Assembly (NCBI GenBank): GCA_024642025.1
Contig: JAHEBY010000189.1
Location: forward strand, 1-5,605
Direction: 5' to 3'
From: Comamonadaceae bacterium
GTDB lineage: Bacteria > Pseudomonadota > Gammaproteobacteria > Burkholderiales > Burkholderiaceae_C
DNA: 5,605 nt
Translations under genes and position numbers: made by a program
Notes under the pieces: generated by a model
What the model saw: the letters and a program-made list of their open reading frames with translations, nothing else
What the model was told of the DNA's origin: nothing
The model's database searches: none
Part shown: positions 1 through 5,019 of the stretch, one piece after another
How the letters are laid out: each line of letters begins with the position of its first letter
Numbering within the stretch: position 1 is the first letter of the stretch

Positions 1-905
1 CGCTTGGAGGCTACGCGCGCAATACCAATCCCGAGCTGGCCGAGCTTAAGAGTTCCGGAGATTTGACGTACTACAGCAATGTCCGTTCCTGTGGTACCAA
101 CACCCAGGCGTCGGTCCCTTGCATGTTCTCGCACTTGGACAAACCTCAATACGAGGCCAGCAATGATCCGTTTGAAAGCTTGTTGGACGTTCTGCAGCAT
201 GCCGGCCTGGCAGTTTTGTGGCTGGACAACCAGTCAGGCTGCAAGGGGCTTTGTGATCGGGTGCCGAGCGTACTGACTCGCACGCTGGACGACCCAACTC
301 TGTGTTCTGGCGGCGAATGCTTTGACGAAATCATGCTCAAGGATCTTGATGGTCGAATCGGAAAGCTGGACCCGGTGCGGCGGGCAACCGGGTTGGTGGT
401 GGTGATGCATCAAATGGGCAGTCACGGCCCGGCTTATTTCCGTCGGTCACCGCCAGCGTTTAAAAGGTTTATGCCCGAATGCGCCAGCAACATTCTTCAG
501 GATTGCCCGCGAGAGCAGCTGATCAACGCGTTCGACAACACCATTGTCTATACCGATCATTTTTTAGCCAGTACCGTGCAATGGCTCAAGCAGAAATCCA
601 GCGCGGGCACGGCTGACACGGCCCTGATCTATGTGTCTGACCACGGCGAGTCGCTGGGTGAAAACAACCTGTACTTGCATGGTTTGCCCTACGCACTGGC
701 ACCTGAATATCAGACTCATGTGCCTATGGTGACCTGGCTGTCTGCCAACATGCAAAAGCGCATGGGGGTCAGCATCAGTTGCCTGAATCAACGATCTGAC
801 AATCGTTTGACGCACGACAACCTGTTTCACGCAACGCTGGGTATTCTGGATGTTCAAACCGCCATTTACCGACGAGACATGGATTGGTTTGCGCCTTGCC
901 GTTGA
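1..905 (+). CDS. eptA: Lipid A phosphoethanolamine transferase, EptA/MCR family (5'-truncated by window edge)
   Basis: Transfers phosphoethanolamine from phosphatidylethanolamine to lipid A on the periplasmic side of the inner membrane; family members lower surface charge and polymyxin binding. The frame is open from base 3 with no stop, beginning LGGYARNTNPEL, so the gene enters from the left. The 300 visible residues are most of the soluble sulfatase-fold domain; the family is usually about 540-560 residues with five N-terminal membrane helices, which are missing here. Seen (counting from base 3): SCGTNT at 29-34, with Thr34 in the place of the phosphate-accepting Thr; HQMGSHGP with His136 and His141; SDHGE with metal ligands Asp213 and His214; and HGLPY with His226. 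Cysteines pair as expected for family disulfides (SCG/VPC, GCKG/LCDR, LCSGGEC, PECASNILQDC). The protein ends FAPCR, like other EptA proteins. The TTG at 63 is internal, not a start. Family very sure; exact acceptor (lipid A or another glycan) inferred. Confidence 0.95.
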   Translation, partial: LGGYARNTNPELAELKSSGDLTYYSNVRSCGTNTQASVPCMFSHLDKPQYEASNDPFESLLDVLQHAGLAVLWLDNQSGCKGLCDRVPSVLTRTLDDPTLCSGGECFDEIMLKDLDGRIGKLDPVRRATGLVVVMHQMGSHGPAYFRRSPPAFKRFMPECASNILQDCPREQLINAFDNTIVYTDHFLASTVQWLKQKSSAGTADTALIYVSDHGESLGENNLYLHGLPYALAPEYQTHVPMVTWLSANMQKRMGVSISCLNQRSDNRLTHDNLFHATLGILDVQTAIYRRDMDWFAPCR

Positions 906-965
906 AATCGTGTCGCGCGGAACGTGCCGGGGTAGATTTGTGGATTCAGCACATTGGCGCCGCCC

Positions 966-971
966 TACAAT
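966..971 (+). promoter_or_regulatory. Candidate -10 box for pgk
   Basis: TACAAT differs by one base from the sigma70 consensus TATAAT. It lies in the 111-bp gap between the transferase stop and pgk, 45 nt before the chosen ATG. No good -35 is present: at 17-bp spacing (943-948) the bases are GATTCA, which match TTGACA poorly. The call rests on the -10 and its position alone. The rest of the gap (906-965) shows no clear hairpin plus T-run, so no terminator for the upstream gene is called. Confidence 0.35.
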
Positions 972-1007
972 TTCAAAAGTAAACCTATCGCAACCTGCAA
1001 CCAGTCT

Positions 1008-1011
1008 GGAA
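1008..1011 (+). promoter_or_regulatory. Ribosome binding site deciding the pgk start
   Basis: GGAA lies 5 nt before the ATG at 1017. The open frame continues back to a TTG at 954, but the 21 extra residues match nothing in phosphoglycerate kinases and overlap the candidate promoter. The ATG gives the normal MKFIRFADL opening, so it is preferred. Confidence 0.6.
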
Positions 1012-1016
1012 ACTAT

Positions 1017-2222
1017 ATGAAATTCATCCGTTTTGCCGATCTTTGCAAAGACGGTCAGGTCCGTGGCAAGCGGGTCTTTATTCGGGCTGACCTCAATGTT
1101 CCTCAAGACGATTCCGGAAACATCACGGAAGACACTCGAATTCGGGCTTCGGTGCCGTGTATCCAGCTCGCGCTGGATGCTGGTGCCGCAGTCATGGTCA
1201 CGTCGCACTTGGGCCGTCCGACAGAAGGGGCCTTCAAACCGGAGGACTCGCTCGCGCCCGTTGCCAAACGCCTGGGCGAGTTGCTTGGCCGCGAAGTGCC
1301 CTTAAATTCAAACTGGGTGGACGGTGTGGCCGTCAATGGCAAGGCACTAATGCCCGGGCAGGTCGTCTTGCTCGAGAACTGCCGTGTCAATGCGGGCGAG
1401 AAAAAGAATAGTGAAGCCCTGGCCCGGAAAATGGCGGCGTTATGCGATGTGTTTGTTCATGACGCGTTTGGCACAGCCCATCGGGCTGAAGCCAGCACCT
1501 ATGGTATTGCCCAGTTTGCGCCGGTTGCCTGCGCCGGGCCTTTGCTTGCCGCAGAAATGGACGCCATTTCTGCGGCGCTTTTGGCGCCCAAGCGCCCCTT
1601 GGTCGCGATCGTTGCTGGCTCGAAGGTATCAACCAAGCTCACCATCCTCAAGAGCCTGGCGGGTAACGTCGATCAACTCATCGTAGGAGGTGGCATAGCC
1701 AATACGTTCATGCTGGCGGCTGGCCTGAAGATTGGCAAAAGCCTGGCCGAGCCCGACCTGCTGGACGAGGCCAGTGCGGTGATAGCCGCCATGAAAGCGC
1801 GCGGAGCCGCTGTGCCCATTCCAACCGATGTGGTGACTGCCAAGGCGTTCAAGGCCGACGCCGAGGCAACCGTGAAACTTGCGACGGATGTCGACGACGA
1901 CGACTTGATTCTTGATATCGGTCCGCAAACAGCCAGAAAACTGGCAGACCAACTGATGAAGGCCGGCACCATAGTCTGGAATGGTCCTGTGGGTGTTTTC
2001 GAGTTTGCCGCGTTCGAGAACGGCACCAAAGTGATCGCCCATGCCATCGCTGACAGTGCTGCGTTTTCGATTGCCGGCGGCGGCGACACACTTGCGGCCA
2101 TCGCCAAATATGGGATTGAAAAAAAGATTGGCTACATATCAACCGGCGGTGGCGCCTTCCTTGAGGTACTGGAGGGCAAGACGTTGCCCGCATTTGAAGT
2201 GCTGCAAAGCCGCGCGATGTGA
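1017..2222 (+). CDS. pgk: Phosphoglycerate kinase
   Basis: Cytoplasmic glycolytic and gluconeogenic enzyme that moves the acyl phosphate of 1,3-bisphosphoglycerate to ADP, giving 3-phosphoglycerate and ATP. At 401 residues it is full length (the family is about 390-415). The N-domain holds the 3-phosphoglycerate pocket: RADLNVP at 23-29 (Arg23, Asp25, Asn27), SHLGRP at 63-68 and GTAHRAEAS at 152-160. The inter-domain region is around 175-195. The C-domain binds nucleotide: GSKVSTK at 201-207, GGGIANTF at 224-231, WNGPVGVFE at 321-329 and GGGDT at 354-358. No key residue is missing. Wording such as ITEDTRIRASVPC points to Burkholderiales. In many bacteria pgk sits beside gap or pyk; here the neighbours are a lipid A transferase and a lytic transglycosylase, so it probably has its own promoter. 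A perfect hairpin lies at codons 178-187. Identification is essentially certain. Confidence 0.98.
   Translation: MKFIRFADLCKDGQVRGKRVFIRADLNVPQDDSGNITEDTRIRASVPCIQLALDAGAAVMVTSHLGRPTEGAFKPEDSLAPVAKRLGELLGREVPLNSNWVDGVAVNGKALMPGQVVLLENCRVNAGEKKNSEALARKMAALCDVFVHDAFGTAHRAEASTYGIAQFAPVACAGPLLAAEMDAISAALLAPKRPLVAIVAGSKVSTKLTILKSLAGNVDQLIVGGGIANTFMLAAGLKIGKSLAEPDLLDEASAVIAAMKARGAAVPIPTDVVTAKAFKADAEATVKLATDVDDDDLILDIGPQTARKLADQLMKAGTIVWNGPVGVFEFAAFENGTKVIAHAIADSAAFSIAGGGDTLAAIAKYGIEKKIGYISTGGGAFLEVLEGKTLPAFEVLQSRAM
1548..1576. repeat. Perfect 13-bp inverted repeat with 3-nt loop inside pgk
   Basis: The left arm GCCGCAGAAATGG (1548-1560), loop ACG and right arm CCATTTCTGCGGC (1564-1576) pair without a mismatch; T1547 and G1577 could add a U-G pair in RNA. 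It covers codons 178 to the first base of 187 (AAEMDAISAA), in the inter-domain region of the kinase. No T-run follows, so it is not a standard terminator. It could be an mRNA hairpin, a protein-binding palindrome, or a by-product of the local peptide sequence; no function is claimed. Confidence 0.85.
1574..1596. repeat. 7-bp inverted repeat overlapping the larger pgk hairpin
   Basis: GGCGCTT (1574-1580) is the reverse complement of AAGCGCC (1590-1596), with the 9-nt loop TTGGCGCCC between them. The first three bases are also the last three of the right arm of the 13-bp repeat, so in RNA the two outer ends could not both form completely. The pairing is visible; its significance is unknown. 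Confidence 0.55.
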
Positions 2223-2250
2223 CTTTTTCACGCTTTTGCAGCGCGGATTT

Positions 2251-2254
2251 GGAG
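2251..2254 (+). promoter_or_regulatory. Ribosome binding site for the lytic transglycosylase
   Basis: GGAG lies 12 nt before the ATG at 2267, a rather long spacing. A competing start is the in-frame ATG at 2318, with AGGGGC at 2311-2316 just before it. The upstream ATG is preferred because it gives the signal peptide a basic residue (Arg6) and a longer n-region. Confidence 0.45.
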
Positions 2255-2266
2255 TAAAACTGCCTC

Positions 2267-3235
2267 ATGCCGTTCTGTTTTCGACAATTGCCATGCTCAA
2301 CAGCATCGTCAGGGGCGATGGTGTCGGCCTTGGCGCTGGCCAGTCTGGCCATCGGGCTAACTCCGTCAACCGTCACAGCGCAGGCGTTGACCGACGAATC
2401 AGAGGTCACCCTTGCCACTCTCCTTCGCAAAGAAGCCATTGCTTATGAATTTGGCGAAGGCGTGAATCAGGACCTCACGCTGGCGGCCAAGTTATATTGC
2501 AAAAGTGCCCGCCTGGGCGATGCAGAGGCCCAATACAACCTGGGCTGGATGCTGGCCAATGGGCGGGGCGAAGAGCGCAACGATATTTCCGCGGCCTTCT
2601 TTTTTAACGCAGCGGCAGAACAGGGGCTGCCAGCGGCCATTCGCATGCTGGGTCGCGTCGGCGGACCGACCGACCAAGTGCCCGAATGCATGCGCGAGCC
2701 GGCGCCGAAGCCAAAGCCTGTAACGCCGGTCCAGGAGGCCAGGCCCAAGCCGCCGCCGGCCGAGCCGCCAGTGGACTATGCGGCAATAGCGCCAAGGAAC
2801 GTCTTTGATCTTGTGATGAAAATGGCGCCGCAATATAAAGTGGAGCCTCAGCTGGCGTTGTCGATCATTGCGGCAGAGTCTAATTTTGACAGCTTGGCCC
2901 TGTCACCCAAAAATGCCCGGGGCCTGATGCAATTGATCCCGGCTACCAGCGAGCGATTCAATGTACTGAACGCGTTTGACCCGGCGCAAAACATCCGTGG
3001 CGGCCTTTCGTATTTGCGCTGGTTGCTGGCCTATTTTCAGGGCGACGTGGCGCTGGTTGCTGCGGCTTACAACTCGGGGGAGGGAACAGTGGAGAGGTAT
3101 CGTGGTGTCCCGCCTTATATGGAAACGCGCGCTTATGTCAGAAAGATACTGGCCTCCTTCGGCACCCGTGAACACCCATATGATGATTCCGTTACGAGGC
3201 CATCTGCCTCGCTGACCCTCATGCGGGCACCCTGA
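2267..3235 (+). CDS. Secreted lytic transglycosylase with Sel1-like repeats and SLT domain
   Basis: Predicted periplasmic murein lyase, cutting the MurNAc-GlcNAc bond and leaving a 1,6-anhydro end. The order over 322 residues is: signal peptide 1-40 with a hydrophobic core and an AQA|L signal peptidase I type site; two Sel1-like alpha-helical repeats at about 55-121 (AAKLYCKSARLGDAEAQYNL, then a second unit ending FFFNAAAEQG); a Pro/Lys-rich linker at about 145-169 that could span peptidoglycan; and a family 1 SLT domain at about 175-300. The SLT domain has catalytic Glu204 in AAESNFD, GLMQLIP at 219-225, AYNSGEGTV at 267-275 and the closing Y-x5-YV at 284-291. No lipobox is seen, so the product is probably soluble rather than a lipoprotein. 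The gene begins 44 nt after pgk with no visible terminator, so read-through is possible. Its end meets a convergent regulator. Enzyme class is secure; target process (cell-wall recycling or assembly of an envelope machine) cannot be read here. Confidence 0.92.
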   Translation: MPFCFRQLPCSTASSGAMVSALALASLAIGLTPSTVTAQALTDESEVTLATLLRKEAIAYEFGEGVNQDLTLAAKLYCKSARLGDAEAQYNLGWMLANGRGEERNDISAAFFFNAAAEQGLPAAIRMLGRVGGPTDQVPECMREPAPKPKPVTPVQEARPKPPPAEPPVDYAAIAPRNVFDLVMKMAPQYKVEPQLALSIIAAESNFDSLALSPKNARGLMQLIPATSERFNVLNAFDPAQNIRGGLSYLRWLLAYFQGDVALVAAAYNSGEGTVERYRGVPPYMETRAYVRKILASFGTREHPYDDSVTRPSASLTLMRAP

Positions 3236-3244
3236 CCGTCAGGG
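3230..3244. repeat. Palindrome holding both convergent stop codons
   Basis: CCCTGA, CCG, TCAGGG: a perfect 6-bp stem with a 3-nt loop. The transglycosylase TGA (3233-3235) is in one arm and the regulator's TGA (3241-3239 on the minus strand) is in the other. Minus-strand RNA could extend the stem to 8 pairs with one G-U. There is no T-run on either side, so it is at most a weak bidirectional terminator or a block to exonuclease decay. Confidence 0.45.
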
Positions 3245-4189
3245 CGGGTTGCTGCCAAAGCGGCTTTGTGTCTGCCTGCGAAATTCGGAGGGCGTAGAGC
3301 CTTTTATTTCCAGAAAACGGCGATTGAAGTTGGCCACATTGTTGAAACCAACGTCATAACAAATGTTGGTGATGTACCGGTCGGAGCTCATCAACAACTG
3401 GCACGCGCGGTTAATTCGTACGTGGTTGACAAAGTCCGTGTAGGTGTTGCCGGTCGCGCGGCGGAAGAATCGCGAGAATCGGCTCTCGCTCATGCCCAGG
3501 TCAGCCGCAACCTGTGCGGCTGGTTGCGACTGGGCAACGTTTTCGGTTATCCGGTTGACTATGGCGTTGATCTGATCAAGCTCGGCGGCGTTGTCGCCAC
3601 CTTGCATCTGCACGTTCGACAGCAGCCGGAAATCCGTAGATCGCGCCAGATCGGTCATGAAATCCAGAAACGCGGCAAATCTTCGCAATCCTTTGGAGGC
3701 TTTGATCTGGTGCCAGTGGCGCTCACCACTTTGGGAAAAACCAAAAAACTCGATCCCGTGGCGTGACCGACCCAGCAAAGGCATCACTTCAGCTAACTCC
3801 GGAATCGTTTGACAGGCTTGCTCAATCGGTTCGTGTTTGAACTGGATCACCAAGTCCCGCTTGGCCACACCTTCGGGCGGAATATCGAGGGATATCCAGT
3901 TATGCGGCAATCGCGGACCGCACAAAACCACATGGCCGGGCTCAAACGGGCCTATCCAGTCGCCCACAAACGCCTTGCCAGACGTCGCAGTAATGACGTG
4001 TAGCTCGTATTCATCGTGGCAGTGCCATCGGGCCAGTGGTGTCGGGTATCCATGGTCCAGACATCGCACGAACCCAACTTCAGCTGGGGGCTCATATCCG
4101 AGTGACGGGTTGCGGTTATAGTCCGCCTCCAGCTCAGGCTGGCGTTGCCATGGGACTGGCGTAGCTTTGACTTTATCAAGTTGGGTCAA
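3239..4189 (-). CDS. AraC-family transcriptional regulator of the polyol operon
   Basis: A 316-residue DNA-binding regulator, about the usual AraC length. The N-terminal cupin-like sensor domain covers roughly 35-150, with WHCHDEYE at 55-62 and GPRLPHNW at 91-98. The C-terminal domain from about 205 has two helix-turn-helix units: AAQVAADLGMSESRFSRFF at 224-242, and the second within 272-294, followed by the AraC signature GFNNVANFNRRF (281-292) and GSTPSEFR (297-304). Start: an in-frame TGA (4192-4190) directly precedes the TTG at 4189-4187; GGAG at 4200-4197 is 7 nt away, and no ATG or GTG occurs early in the frame, so TTG is the likely start. It is last in a minus-strand operon, 23 nt after the SDR gene. 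Inference: it responds to a sugar alcohol or product and controls the operon promoter, which is off the right edge. Family sure; inducer unknown. Confidence 0.93.
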   Translation of the reverse strand: MTQLDKVKATPVPWQRQPELEADYNRNPSLGYEPPAEVGFVRCLDHGYPTPLARWHCHDEYELHVITATSGKAFVGDWIGPFEPGHVVLCGPRLPHNWISLDIPPEGVAKRDLVIQFKHEPIEQACQTIPELAEVMPLLGRSRHGIEFFGFSQSGERHWHQIKASKGLRRFAAFLDFMTDLARSTDFRLLSNVQMQGGDNAAELDQINAIVNRITENVAQSQPAAQVAADLGMSESRFSRFFRRATGNTYTDFVNHVRINRACQLLMSSDRYITNICYDVGFNNVANFNRRFLEIKGSTPSEFRRQTQSRFGSNPP

Positions 4190-4196
4190 TCAACTG

Positions 4197-4200
4197 CTCC
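4197..4200 (-). promoter_or_regulatory. Ribosome binding site supporting the TTG start of the regulator
   Basis: GGAG on the minus strand, 7 nt before the TTG at 4189. It lies in the 23-nt gap after the SDR stop. An in-frame TGA between it and the TTG rules out any earlier start. Confidence 0.65.
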
Positions 4201-4212
4201 AGTGGACTTCGT

Positions 4213-5019
4213 TCAACTCATCACATTGCCGCCATCCACATTCAGGGTCTGACCTGTGATGTAAGAGGCCTCCCCACTGGCCAGAAAGACGGCGGCGCCA
4301 GCAACGTCTTTTGGGTCTCCCATGTGACCTAAGGGAACGGCTTTGCCGACCTGCTTCTTCTTCTCGCCCAATGGCAAGTTTTCATATTTTGCAAAAAGTG
4401 CATCGACGTTTTTCCACATCGGCGTGGAAATGACACCGGGGGCGATGCCGTTTACCCGGATGTGGTGGGGTGCCATGGCCAACGCCGCACTTTGGGTGTA
4501 GCTGATGATCGCGGCTTTGGTGGCGCAATAGTGCGAGACCAAGGCCTCACCGCGACGGCCGGCCTGTGACGCCATATTGATGATGGCACCTTGCGTCTTC
4601 TGGGTCACCATATGTTGCAGGACTTTCTGCATCACAAAAAAAGCGCCCTTCACGTTCACGGAGAACAATTTGTCATACATGGCTTCGTCGCTTTCCAGCA
4701 GCGGAGCCATGTCAAAAATCGCGGCATTATTGAATAGTATGTGAACCGGACCGAAATGCTCTGTGGCCTGGGTGAGCATTCGCCCAATGTCCGCCGAATT
4801 GGTGATGTCGGCCGCGATGTAGTGGACGCGACCCGCAAACCGCTCTTGCAGTGCAAGCACTTCATCCGAAGCCATACTCGATAGGTCGACTACGCTGCAT
4901 CGCGCACCTTCCTTCAGGTAAGCCGCGGCGACTGCGGCACCGATGCCGCCGCCGGCGCCAGTTAACAAGGCATGCCTGTCGTTTAGACGTTGGCCATTCA
5001 ATGCTGCTTGATTTTTCAT
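4213..5019 (-). CDS. SDR family NAD-dependent polyol dehydrogenase, sorbitol/L-iditol 2-dehydrogenase (SmoS) type
   Basis: Cytoplasmic classical short-chain dehydrogenase, predicted to oxidise a sugar alcohol at C2 to a ketose (for example sorbitol to fructose or galactitol to tagatose, as for SmoS). At 268 residues it is near the family's usual length of 250-260. Seen: cofactor loop TGAGGGIG at 20-27; Asp45 at the end of strand 2, favouring NAD over NADP; Asp71; NNAA at 97-100; catalytic Asn122, Ser151, Tyr164 and Lys168 (YCATK); APG at 193-195; and a C-terminus ending NVDGGNVMS. The stretches NMASQAGRRGEALV and DALFAKYEN with GEKKKQVGKAVP resemble SmoS-type enzymes as I remember them and are the basis for the subfamily call. 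Its ATG overlaps the upstream dehydrogenase stop by 4 nt (ATGA) and has no clear Shine-Dalgarno, suggesting translational coupling. The regulator gene follows after 23 nt. Fold and chemistry certain; polyol class likely; precise substrate uncertain. Confidence 0.93.
   Translation of the reverse strand: MKNQAALNGQRLNDRHALLTGAGGGIGAAVAAAYLKEGARCSVVDLSSMASDEVLALQERFAGRVHYIAADITNSADIGRMLTQATEHFGPVHILFNNAAIFDMAPLLESDEAMYDKLFSVNVKGAFFVMQKVLQHMVTQKTQGAIINMASQAGRRGEALVSHYCATKAAIISYTQSAALAMAPHHIRVNGIAPGVISTPMWKNVDALFAKYENLPLGEKKKQVGKAVPLGHMGDPKDVAGAAVFLASGEASYITGQTLNVDGGNVMS

Noticed and set aside
790..807. AACGAT/ATCGTT inverted repeat near the transferase 3' end
   Set aside because: A 6-bp stem with a 6-nt loop inside coding sequence and no T-run; not distinguishable from chance.
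954..1016. Upstream TTG extension of pgk by 21 residues
   Set aside because: The extra residues match no phosphoglycerate kinase N-terminus and overlap the candidate promoter; ATG 1017 has its own GGAA site.
564..1208. 214-residue minus-strand open frame across the transferase end and pgk start
   Set aside because: It lies opposite two confidently identified genes, resembles no known family and has an Arg/His-rich composition typical of an antisense shadow.
1893..1904. Four tandem GAC triplets in pgk
   Set aside because: They encode the acidic stretch before LILDIGP, which is commonly Asp-rich in this family; too short to be an unstable repeat of interest.
2219..2231. GTGA-CTTTT-TCAC as a terminator after pgk
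   Set aside because: The stem is only 4 bp (5 with a wobble), the Ts are in the loop, and no T-run follows.
1629..2439. Several long minus-strand open frames opposite pgk and the transglycosylase start
   Set aside because: All overlap strongly conserved coding sequence on the plus strand and have no recognisable domains or ribosome binding sites.
3472..3489. GCGAGA/TCTCGC 6-bp inverted repeat in the AraC-type gene
   Set aside because: Short, inside conserved helix-turn-helix codons, and compatible with chance.
3266..3766. 166-residue plus-strand open frame opposite the AraC-type gene
   Set aside because: The minus-strand reading has clear AraC signatures; this frame is its complement and shows no domain.
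4411..4430. TTTCCAC/GTGGAAA 7-bp inverted repeat with 6-nt loop in the SDR gene
   Set aside because: This length is near what chance gives over several kilobases, and it sits mid-gene with no supporting context.
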